Shown here: one piece after another, positions 55,330-64,000 of the stretch
Position numbering within the stretch: the first letter of the stretch is position 1
Layout: every line of letters starts with the position of its first letter
Source of the DNA: Turnera subulata
Taxonomy: Eukaryota; Streptophyta; Magnoliopsida; Malpighiales; Passifloraceae
Reading direction: 5' to 3'
Assembly: GCA_028386065.3 (NCBI GenBank)
Contig: JAKUCV010001627.1
Coordinates: 3,956-67,955, forward strand
Length of the DNA: 64,000 bases
Notes under the pieces: model-generated
Told to the model about the DNA's origin: nothing
Database searches by the model: none
The model's input: only the letters and a program-made list of their open reading frames with translations
Position numbers and translations under genes: made by a program

Positions 55330-56932
55330 TGTTAGAACAATAGCCCTTCGCTAGAGGGGGGGTGAATAGCGATAATCGAATTACAACGAAATAGGCAGGA
55401 ATCAAATGCGGAATTGAAAGATTGAAGGACACAACCAATTTATCCTGGTTCACACACACTCTACTAGTGTGGCTAATCCAGCCCTTCAAGTCTCACTTGA
55501 AGATTTCACTATCTAGTGTTAAGCTTACGGGTGCTTAACAAACCGTTACAATCCTAGGAATTCTAGTCACAAGAATCCTAAACCTGAGAGTTCAAGTCAC
55601 ATGAACCTCAACACTCTTGCTTGAAAATACCTCACTTCAAGACTTCTCACACAGGAAGATATACCCTCTCCCTATAAATCTCAACAAGGGAACTAACCTC
55701 CCTTAAGGTGTATGAATACACAATTCAATCACTCAACCAAGGAACTCTCTCAAAGAGCAGATATGAGTATACAAAATTAAGCTCTAAAAGGCAACTCTCA
55801 AATCCTCAAAAGGATATTGGCTCAATAAAGATTTCTATAAATGTATGGAATGAATGCTTGAATGTAGAGAGTTGATTCATGCTTAAACAGAGCTAAAAAT
55901 GCTCAATTTATAGCTCTGAAAAATTATAGAGCCGTTTTAAATCCACCCAAAAACAATCTTAAACAAAACATAGTGGGTGCTAAAAAGTTGTCAGAAATAA
56001 CGGCCATAACGTCGATGTTTTACTGCTCAACATCGATGTTTTGTCCAACAAATTTGAATTTCTGGACTAACGGTAACTAAAACATCGATGTTCTCCATCC
56101 CAACATCGATGTTATTTTGATTCTGTGAAAATGAGATGAAAACTGATCTGTGAAGAACATCGATGTTTTCATTCCAACATCGATGTTATTTTGCTTCTGT
56201 GAAAAAATGATTGAAGCTGAGCATTTGAAGAACATCGATGTTATGGAATAGAACATCGATGTTGTGCTTATGCAAAAGTGTTTTCAAATGTAACGGTCAT
56301 GAGAACATCGATGTTTGGGATTCCAACATCGATGTTATTTGCCTACTGCCAATTTTTGGGAAATTCTTTGAAGGCAGGAACATCGATGTTTAGACTACAA
56401 CATCGATGTTATTTTGGCTCGGCAAAAACAAATTAAAACTGACCATTATGGAACATCGATGTTACAAATGGGAACATCGATGTTGTGACTAGTTTTAAAA
56501 GCAACGGTCACTAGAACATCGATGTTTGGGATGCCAACATCGATGTTCTGAGCCTTCTGCCTGTTTTGAAGAATTGTGCAAAGGCAGGAACATCGATGTT
56601 TAAATCCACAACATCGATGTTCATGGCTCGAAAAACATTTTTATGCTTGGAAGTGTGTTATGTTATGCATGAGCAAAATTCATCTTATTTTGAGCCAATG
56701 TCCTAGAAGAGTTGAGTGTTATACCTTGTACAATTTATGGATCTAACGCTTCTTTCTTGGCTCTTCAATTCTTGTGCTCATTCATTTTGATCCTTTGCTC
56801 TTGAATGGTTTCTTGTGCTTGAGGATTGGTTTGTCTTCATTTCTTTTTGCTTCTTCTTTGTCATGATCTTGAATTGGTTTGTCAATTATCAAAACCTGTA
56901 ATGAATGAACCATGAAGACATAGGTTCTAACA
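55330..56932 (-). repeat. 5' LTR of SIRE-like element
   Basis: Near-identical to 51709-53312. Flanked on the right by GGAGT. Confidence 0.92.
56008..56621. repeat. Nine AACATCGATGTT pairs in the 5' LTR
   Basis: Same nine pairs as in the other LTR, with 17 exact copies; here the first copy is AACGTCGATGTT while the second is intact. The damaged unit differs between the two LTRs. Confidence 0.95.
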
Positions 56933-57360
56933 GGAGTATGGGTTTATTTTTTATCCATAAAGTGGAGGCGCATAGGTTCTCGGGTGGTATATGGGTCATG
57001 GCTACAATGCATATATCTGGGATTCGGGTTTTGCAAGATTCTACGCAAATTGTGTATATGGAGGTGAGGAATCAAAGAAAGGGATTGTGGTTATCAATAG
57101 TGGTGTATGTTAATCTAGCCTAAGCTCTTAAGGATTTATTTTGGAGTGAGTTAACAGGCTTGAGTGTGAAAATTAATCAGCCATGGGATGTTGTAGGTGA
57201 TTTTAATGATTTTTTCTATGGTCATGAGAAAATTGGAGGAAGACCAACTAGTATGCAGAGGTATGTGAAGTTCCAAGAGCATTTAGATGAGTGTCAGTTG
57301 TTGAATATGGATGCAACAGGGCCTAAATTCATCTAGAGGGGCCTAAAGAGAGATGGTTTT

Positions 57361-58980
57361 ATGCGCATTTTTAAAAGACTTGACAGAGCTGTGGTGAATG
57401 CTTCTTGGAGACTAAAATTTTCTGAAGCTTCGCTTAGGAATCTCCCAAGGGTAAAATTTGACCATCACCTTATTTTACTATTGTTAAATGGAGCTTCCAC
57501 TTCCAATCTTGCGAGGCGTCCTTTTAGAATTGAAGCAGCCTGGCTTGGTCATGAAAATTTCCAGTTGCTTATGATGGATAAGTGGAATAAGGATGCTAAT
57601 ATGGATGCTGCTTTGACTTAATTAAAACCTGATTTGAAAAAGTGGAATGCAGAAGTTTTTGGTAATATTTTTGCAAAGAAGAAGGATTGTTTAGCCAGGT
57701 TGCATGGTATTCAAAAAGTCTTAGCTCAGTCTCGGTGTCTTAATTTGCAAAGAAGAGAGCAAGAGGTTATTAGAAAATACAATATAATCCTTCAACAAGA
57801 AGAGGTACTTTGGCTCCAAAAGTCTAGATCGAAGTGGATTAATCAAGGTGACAAAAATACTTGTTTTTTTCACTTAACTACTATCATAAGGAGAAAGAGG
57901 AACAGAATTGAGGGGTTATTTGATTGTAATGACGATTGGGTCTGGGATGAAGATAGGTTGTAGAGGATGGCAACGGAATATTATCAGTCTGTTTACTAAG
58001 GATTGCCTTGTTCGGCCTTCTCTTACAGTTAAGCTGAATTTTCCTTCTTTGGAAGAGCGAGAGAGGAATCAATTGAGTGATGGTGTATCTGATGAAGAGA
58101 TAAGACAAGCTATGTTTGACATTGGTTCCCTAAATGCTCCTGGCCCGGATGGGTTTCAAGTAGTATTCTTCCAGAATCATTGGCAGCTTGTATGGTTCAA
58201 TGTATATAGGTTTGTGAGAGGAATGTTTGAGGGGACTGAATCCCTTAATGGCCAGAATCCTACTTATTTGGTTCTAATTACTAAAGCGGATAAACCTGAG
58301 CGTATTGATCAATTCCAACCAATTGGTTTATGTAATGTGGTGTATCTAGTTATTGCCAAATTGCTTGTGAACATGGTTAAATCTCTTCTCCCCAAAACTA
58401 ATTACTCCCCATCAAAATAATTTTGTGCCTGGATGCCATATTATTCATAATAGTGTGGTTGCAAGGAAGCAATTCATTACATGCAAGGAAACAAATTAGG
58501 GAAGCAATATATGGTAATTAAGGTGGATTTAGAGAAGGCGTAAGATCGAATCAGTTGGAAGTTTTTAGTTGAATCCCTTCTTCTGGCTGGGTTTCCGGAT
58601 TCTTTGGCAAGTCTAATCATACATTGTGTGACTTCGGCAACTATGCAAGTGCTTTAGAATGGTGCAAAAATGACTCAATTTCATCTACAGGCATGAGACA
58701 TAGGGACCCACTATCCCCTTATTATTCATCATCTATTTGGAGAGACTTTCTCTGCTAATAAATCAAGAAGTTGGGAAGGACAATTGGAAACCTTTCAAGT
58801 TTGGTTTGAGGGGACCAGACCTGTCTCACCTTATGTTTGCCGGCGATCTTATCCTCTTTGGGGAGGCCACTGAGAACCAAATGAGAACAATGAACCAGGG
58901 CTTCCATACGTTTTGCAAGGCATCTGGACAGAAAGTGAGTTTAGCTAAAACATCAAGTCTATTTCTCCAAAGAAGTGGAT
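57361..58980 (+). pseudogene. LINE V reverse transcriptase
   Basis: Linker with ARRPFRIEAAWLGHENF, KWNAEVFGNIFAKKK, SRSKWINQGDKNTCFFH, then RT lead-in GVSDEEIRQAMFDIGSLNAPGPDGF, NPTYLVLITKADKPERIDQFQPIGLCN, a broken motif A near 58510 (VDLEKA followed by TAA-interrupted DRISW), and LSHLMFAGDLILFGEA. The last is the FADD site changed to FAGD, so one catalytic Asp is lost. Confidence 0.8.
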
Positions 58981-59790
58981 AATGATACAAGTTTGAGGTT
59001 GACAGATTTGAGTGGTTTCTCTCTTACCAAAAATTTAGGTAAGTATCTAGGTGTACCTCTAATTCATAGGAGTGTCTAATTCAACCTATTGGGGTATTGT
59101 GGATAAAGTGGGAGCAAGATTAGCCTCGTAGAAAGCAAGTAATTTATATTTATCGGGGCGTACCACCTTATGTTAGCCTATCCTATCGGCCATTCCCCTA
59201 TATTTTATGCAGTCCGCTAGATTACCCAAAGGTGTATGTAATGAAATTGAGAAATGCTGCAGAAATTTTGTCTGGGATAGCTAAGAGAAAGGTTATTAAA
59301 CCCGGCCCGGTTATTGGCTCGTTTCAGTGGCCGGGTCGCGGGTTAAGAGGTTTAACCGGGGTTTAACTAAGTCTGACTGGTATTAGAATTAATAGTAAAA
59401 ATATATAATTTTTTAGAAAAGATCTAACCAAAGGTCTAATCATGGTCTAAACAAGACAAAATTTAGAAATCTTTGACTTTTGACCCTGAAAAAAACGGAA
59501 ACGGGTCAATAAAACCGAAAAACTAGGAGAATCCGTCATTACCCGACCAGTTTTTTGAAGGATACAACTCGGAAGGATAAGAAACCCAGATTGTGTCCAG
59601 GTCACGGTTACCCAGGTTCAACCAACCGGGCTGTGTCGAGTTTGATAACAATGCCAGTGAGGAGAATAGGAAGATTCACTTGCTGAGTTGGGATGATATT
59701 TATTGCCCAATAATGGATGGTGGGTTGGGTCTGAGGAAAATGGAGCATTTGAATGATTACATGAGGTATAATTAATTAAACCCATAGTTT
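58981..59790 (+). pseudogene. LINE V RT C-terminal region, interrupted by MULE-like MITE
   Basis: In shifted frames reads LTKNLGKYLGVPLIH-like sequence at about 59030-59070, CCRNFVWDS-like at 59255, then after the MITE SEENRKIHLLSWDDI and IMDGGLGLRKMEHLN. Confidence 0.7.
59290..59648. mobile_element. MULE-like MITE related to 47726-49058
   Basis: Left end GGTTATTAAACCCGGCCCGG and reverse of the right end GTTATCAAACTCGACACAGC resemble each other and the ends of the element at 47726-49058. Internal GACTTTTGACCC-type words are also shared. A 9-bp duplication is only suggested (TAAGAGAAA versus TGAGGAGAA). It splits LINE V coding sequence. Confidence 0.5.
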
Positions 59791-60264
59791 ATAAGCTCAA
59801 GTGTTGATTGCAAAGTATGTCTCAAAAAGAGGAGATGATTAGTTTATCAAACCATCTGGAAGGAAGTCGTATTTGTGGAGAGGTATTGAGAAGATTTGGG
59901 GACAGGTTTTGGAGGGTATGTAGTGGGTAATTGGGAATGGATTTTCGGTCAGATTTTGGGCCGATAGTTGGTTGGAGGGGGAACAATCCCTGCTGAATCA
60001 TGCATTGGTGTTGTTGGATAGTTTTGTACTCAATAAAAGAGTTTATGAATATGTTATAAAGAATGGTGACTAGGATTGGATCAAACTGAGAAGGTTGCTT
60101 CCTATGGATATCATTATGAAAATCTGTGCATTTGCTCCTTCACATCCAGATGCTGGACTTGATAATATGATACAAAAATCTTCTCGCTCAGGTACGTTTA
60201 TTGTTGCCTCTGCTTACCTTGAGTTATTTGATTACTTTGCTGCTAATGATGGTGATTTGTAGAG

Positions 60265-60640
60265 TCATGTGTGGAAATGGAAGGGTCCTCAACAGATTCG
60301 ATCCTTTTTATGGTTGATGGCGCATGGTAAGCTAATAACAAACGGGGAAAGATGCATGAGGCATTTGGCAAATAATCCTAACTGTGAGGTATTTCATCAT
60401 GTCGAATCAACTGTGCATGTGATGAGGGATTGTACTCGAGCTCGTGTGGTTTGGGAATTTTTACTTGATACTTCGGCCCTCTCGAATTTCTTTAATGTTG
60501 TTTTTATAGATTAGATTAAGTTGAATTTATGTGGCAATTGGGGGAGAAGATCGTATGTGGATTGGAAGGCTATATTTGGTGTCACTTCTTGGCTTTTATG
60601 GCGTACTCGAAATGATAGATGGGCTAAAGGGGACTTAAGA
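60265..60640 (+). pseudogene. LINE V zf-RVT domain
   Basis: VWKWKGPQQIRSFLWLMAHG, ERCMRHLANNPNCEVFHHVESTVHVMRDC (zinc-binding Cys/His) and, past a stop, SWLLWRTRNDRWAKG. Matches the ordinary plant zf-RVT layout. Confidence 0.8.
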
Positions 60641-60832
60641 CATTGCTTTGCATGTTAATGTTGTGTTTTCTTATGTTGAGGAAATTCGGTATACTTTAGC
60701 TATGGAGGACCGATTAAAGGGGCGTGGCGGAAAGAGTGGAAGTCCCTGTGTTTTGGAAACCTCCCCAATTGGGGGTAGTGAATATACTGATAGGGCCTCC
60801 AAAGATAACCTGGTCTTGCTAGTGCGGGGGGC

Positions 60833-61231
60833 TTGTTGAGGGATGATAGTGGGAACTTTCTAGGAGGATTTGCTAAGAAGTTAGGGATGTGCTCGACCTT
60901 AAAGGCGGAGCTTTGGGCTATCATGTTAGAGCTGGAAATGGCATGGAGTATGGGATTAACGAAGGTGGAGCTAGAAGTTGAATCCCTAGTTGTGCATCAG
61001 TTACTTTCGGGTTCAGAACTCCCGAGAAATGGCAATCTTGTTCTTGTGAGTAGGATCCATTCTCTCCTCAGTAACAAGTGGGCAGTGTTTTTATCTCATA
61101 TATATAGAGAAGCCAACAAGTGTGCTGATATTTTGGCTAACTTGGGTTGTAATGTTTCCTTTGATTTTGAATCTTTTGTATTTCCCTTCAATGTATTTAT
61201 GAGGGCTTATGTTTTGATTGTATGGGAATAG
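60833..61231 (+). pseudogene. LINE V RNase H (RVT_3)
   Basis: Continuous ORF LRDDSGNFLGGFAKKLG, STLKAELWAIMLELEMAW, KVELEVESLVVHQLL, then IYREANKCADILANLG. These carry the Glu of AELWA, the Asp-equivalent region (here Glu-Ser) and the HxxREANxxAD end. Upstream of 60833 the domain start is out of frame. Poly(A) follows at 61284. Confidence 0.8.
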
Positions 61232-61607
61232 TGCAAAGTAGAATTGTAAGAAGCTAGTTTTTAGGACTTATAGCCGTTGTTTTACAAAAAAAAATGTTGA
61301 ATAGTAGTGTGAATAGTGGTGTGGTTTTGTATCCCACATCACTTAGGAAGTGGAAGTGAGGGGTTGGAAAAGGCTATAAATAAGACCCCTCATCTCCCTT
61401 TAGTATCATCCCAAAAATTAGAGTACATTGTATCCTAACAATTGTACTAAATACTCTTCTTCCACTAAAAAGAGCAGGCCCTTTTCTAGTGGTGCTCCGG
61501 AGACGTAGGCAAAATTGGCCGAACTCCGTTATCAATTTTTGAGTGTGTTATTCTTTTATTACTTCGCCTTTAATTTCCGCATTTGTTTATTTGTTTAATA
61601 TTGAACA

Positions 61608-61686
61608 TTGGCCGGCTAAGCCGCCTTATCTCTTTGTTGGCTGGCAAAGCCGCCTTGTTCTATTTGTTGGCCGGCTTAGCCGCCTT
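61608..61686. repeat. Three TTGGCCGGCTAAGCCGCCTT-like repeats
   Basis: Copies start at 61608, 61637 and 61667 (period 29-30 bp). Each core GGC-(N)-GCC can form a small hairpin. They lie in the downstream part of the copia LTR. Confidence 0.85.
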
Positions 61687-61858
61687 TGTCAGGTATAGTT
61701 TGTGAATTAAAATACTGTGCAAGTGAGTCCTGTCTAGGAGGCTGGGTTTTAAGTGAATCATTGTTCCTCCAGTCTTTCCTGGGGATTTATCTTGGAATGA
61801 TAATTCTATCTAAGGAGATAGGCTAGGCCATCTTTCCAGGAAATTATCGAATCAGTTC

Positions 61859-63439
61859 TGTGAATACCCGACCTAAAATCACTTGGGCCTATTCACCTTT
61901 CCTTTACACCTTCTTCATAACCATCATCCAATATCTTTGGAGTCGCCACCCAAATTTTATTAAGGGACTAAAACTTGGAAAAAACCCTTCATGTGACTCC
62001 ATTTAGGCAACTGGATAGCGAACCAAAGATGCTGGACCCGGGGATTCGTCATGGATGGGAAGGTGTTAGGCACCCATCCATGTTGGGGCGAAACTTTGTG
62101 CAATTAGAGGATTTTGTGTGCCTTGTGCAAGTGTGCAAGTGTGAGCACCAAAACATATAATAACTGAATATTAAAAAGAAAGGGGACAAGAAGAAGATTG
62201 GGCTTGAGCTTCCACCACTAGAAACCACCTACGTACCCCGGCGACCGGGTTCAAAGCCCACGTAGTTCTTGACACGGCATTATAACAGTCACATCATCAT
62301 CAACATCAACATCTCAACAATAGTTGGTCAGACAAAAAGGGATTAGGATTACCTTTTGTAGCCCTCCTCTAGCTCCTTGATTTGGGTTGTGCCTCCCACA
62401 CAGTTTCCTCCCACTCCTCAACTCAATCTTGGAATTCTTCTTGATTTTCCCCCTTTGCTGCCTTCAATGGATGATGCTGCCCACAAAACTCTACCAGAGT
62501 TTTGCCTATGGAACTATTTCTTAAGCTTGGAGAGATAGAGTGTTTGTGTAATAAAATGTGTGTCTTGAAATGTGAGAGGAGGGCCCTATTTATAATGTTC
62601 TCGGTAGCCTAGGGGCGTGGACCAACTTAATGATCAAGGTAATGGCCAAAAATTTGGGCCAAAACCGAGTAGAATCAGATTACGGGCGAAAATCGGGAAG
62701 AAAACGCGTTTCTGGGTGTGCATGACCGCCATGGCCGGCGGTCATCCTATGGATGACAGCCAGGCCGGGCGGTCATGGGTGGAAGACTGCCCAGGCCTTG
62801 TGGTCATCCCGAGATGACTGCCGGCGCCTACGCGTCTCACCCGTTCTTTCCTTTTTCGGTCCCGATTCTCCCCTCATTCCTCCCTGTTGATCCTACCGCG
62901 TAATTAACCCCTAGACTGCCTAGAATCCTCTGCTTTCTTGATTACTACTCCTCTCAGTCATCTCCTAATTGACTAATTACACAATGATTCCTCATTTTAA
63001 GCAAAAATCATACCAAAAACATTCTTGCTATTAAGGAATGATTTAACTCTGATTTTCACAAAAATCAGAGCTAAATTTGTCTGCAAGCAAGGTGTTGATG
63101 GGTTGTGCAACTCTGAAGAAAAGTCCATACCTTATTAAATTGGACCCTTACATTTATCTTCAACCCAAGAATAAATATAATTGGGTTTAATAAATAAACA
63201 AGCCCAAATTTAATGAGATAAAATATATTTTAGCAATTTAGTCCTTAACATACCCTATGATTAAATCGTCTCATTAATCCTAGGCATATAAAAGTCTTAA
63301 TTACTATAACGTATAAATTCTACTAAAATTAAACCCCATCCATGCTTCAACCCAAGACTAACTCATCAATATTATGATTCAAACATGTCTGGAGTCTAAT
63401 CTCAATATAATTTTCATGGGTCAAATTTGGGTGTTCACA
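61859..63439. mobile_element. Solo LTR of a Ty3/gypsy-like element
   Basis: TGTGAATACCCGACC at 61859 to AAATTTGGGTGTTCACA at 63439, inverted ends TGTGAA/TTCACA. AGTTC is exact on both sides (61854-61858 and 63440-63444). Contains the GGAGTCGCCACCCAAATTT and GGTGTTAGGCACCC words frequent in plant gypsy LTRs. No internal region, so it arose by LTR-LTR recombination. Confidence 0.85.
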
Positions 63440-63494
63440 AGTTCAATTCACTAGTTTGTTGTACTGGGAAAATTACCCGAGTTTCCCCAACAAG

Positions 63495-63507
63495 TGGTAG
63501 CAGAGCC
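63495..63507 (+). other. Primer binding site
   Basis: TGGTAGCAGAGCC two bases after the LTR; one base from the canonical initiator-Met site, unlike the TGGTAGCGGAGCC of the other elements. Confidence 0.75.
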
Positions 63508-63614
63508 GAAAGTTCGTCCTTTGGGCTATTTGAAATTGTTGAATACTATCTTTTGATTTTGTAATAGCGGAAGCGAGTTCAAAACAGGCTACATCAAGTA
63601 TACAGTCAGGAGAG

Positions 63615-64000
63615 ATGGCTTCCACATCCAGATGGTCGAGGATCCCAGAATCCAGTTCGAAGCTTCCTGTGGAGATATTTGACGGTACCGGTCATTTTGG
63701 CATGTGGCAGTGTGAGGTCCTTGACTCGCTATTCCAGCAGGGACTTGATGCTGCTATTGAAGAAGAGAAACCTGACGATATCAGTAACAAGGAGTGGGCC
63801 GACGTAAACAAGTTTGCATGCGGAACAATTCGATCGTGTTTGTCAGGGAGTAGAAATATGCATTCAAAAATGAAGTTTCTGCACACAAACTGTGGAAAGC
63901 ATTGGAAGACACCTTCTTGAAGAAGAGTGGTCAGAATATGCTTCTGATGAAGAAGAGATTGTTCCGGTTCGAGTATCAAGAAGGTTCTACGATGAATGAA
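63615..64000 (+). pseudogene. Copia Gag start, frameshifted, runs off the window
   Basis: MASTSRWSRIPESSSKLPVEIFDGTGHFGMWQCEVLDSLFQQGL opens a copia Gag (FDGTGxFxxW). EEKPDDISNKEWADVNKFACGTIRSCLS follows. Near 63850 a shift occurs; the other frame continues KLWKALEDTFLKKSGQNMLLMKKRLFRFEYQEG, as expected for the family. Confidence 0.8.

Larger units (their letters stand above)
51709..56932 (-). mobile_element. SIRE/Maximus-like copia element with gag only
   Basis: Minus-strand element: 5' LTR 56932-55330, PBS 55327-55315, gag 55273-53909, protease start to about 53687, multiple PPT-like tracts, 3' LTR 53312-51709. The target duplication GGAGT is exact (51704-51708 and 56933-56937). The LTRs (about 1604 and 1603 bp) differ at roughly ten positions, so the insertion is recent. 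No integrase, RT or RNase H, so replication must be supplied in trans. Each LTR has nine AACATCGATGTT pairs. Confidence 0.9.
51569..57360 (+). pseudogene. LINE V endonuclease, split by the SIRE-like element
   Basis: The left part (51569-51708) encodes NFRSVRSRRIHSIMKD (WNCRGAGS-like), INRPDLVVLSE-type sequence and VSGVTVDRVARS. The right part (from 56933) continues MGLFFIHKVEAHRFSGGIWVM and then VYVNLA, WDVVGDFNDFFYGHEK and a GLKRDGFMRIFKRLDRAV end. The parts rejoin when 51709-56932 and one GGAGT are removed. Confidence 0.8.
50640..61294 (+). mobile_element. LINE V, with RNase H, broken by nested insertions
   Basis: Order on plus: ORF1-like 3' part (about 50670-51515), EN start (51569-51708), SIRE-like element (51709-56932), rest of EN (56933-57360), RT (57361-58980), C-terminal region with a MULE-like insertion (59000-60240), zf-RVT (60265-60640), RVT_3 RNase H (60833-61231) and poly(A) at 61284-61294. 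Frames are broken many times. It is a different LINE family from LINE I-III. The 5' end is uncertain. Confidence 0.75.
61295..63492 (+). mobile_element. 5' LTR of a copia element, interrupted by a solo LTR
   Basis: TGTTGAATAGTAG at 61295 to ...GTTTCCCCAACA at 63492. Contains TATAAATA at about 61374 and a GAGACGTAGGCAAAATTGGCC segment typical of copia LTRs. Without the solo LTR (61859-63439 plus one AGTTC) it is about 612 bp. It inserted at the poly(A) tail of LINE V. The element continues beyond the window. Confidence 0.8.

Overview
The window is plant nuclear DNA, most likely from a flowering plant. Three things point there: LTR retrotransposons with tRNA-iMet-like primer sites, plant L1-type LINEs, and one intron-containing gene of the plant WSD1 wax-ester synthase/DGAT family. 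I cannot name the species. Almost everything is transposable-element DNA inserted into older transposable-element DNA. I recognised no tRNA, rRNA or CRISPR. The only convincing host gene is WSD1-like (26039-29032, minus, five exons), and it carries one apparent frameshift.

Layout. 1-13261: three nested copies of a long-LTR, minus-strand Ty3/gypsy-like family. C sits in the 3' LTR of A, and A sits inside B. They show no gag-pol but carry two plus-strand ORFs antisense to the element; one resembles the start of a LINE endonuclease. 13845-16370: a LINE scrap and a complete 2.2-kb gag-only Ty1/copia element. 16849-20680: a degenerate minus-strand LINE. 20690-22120: a probable CACTA-type remnant. 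23141-25301: a 5'-truncated LINE interrupted by a copia gag fragment with inverted ends and by a MITE. 26039-29032: WSD1-like gene with a LINE scrap in intron 2. 29545-30612: another truncated LINE. 30772-49438: one LINE (ORF1, EN, RT, zf-RVT, RNase H) spread over 18.7 kb by a gypsy remnant, an 8.3-kb copia element, an Athila-like LTR with a local duplication, and a Stowaway MITE that holds a MULE-like element. 50640-61294: another LINE broken by a hAT MITE, a 5.2-kb SIRE-like gag-only copia element and a MULE-like MITE. 61295-64000: 5' LTR and gag start of a further copia element, with a gypsy solo LTR inside the LTR.

Several insertion boundaries are fixed by exact target-site duplications read directly from the sequence: TTACC, TTTTG, GGAGT, AGTTC, GTTCT, a 9-bp ATGTTTATC, and a 17-bp LINE duplication.

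Most unusual signal: arrays of the 12-bp perfect palindrome AACATCGATGTT, always in pairs with starts 19-21 bp apart. Because the unit is a palindrome, each pair can also fold as a 12-bp stem with a loop of 7-9 nt. Twelve pairs lie in the untranslated leader of one copia element (37004-37866) and nine pairs in each LTR of a different copia element (52387-53001 and 56008-56621). The flanking sequence is not shared, which suggests a convergent or captured regulatory or RNA-structural module.
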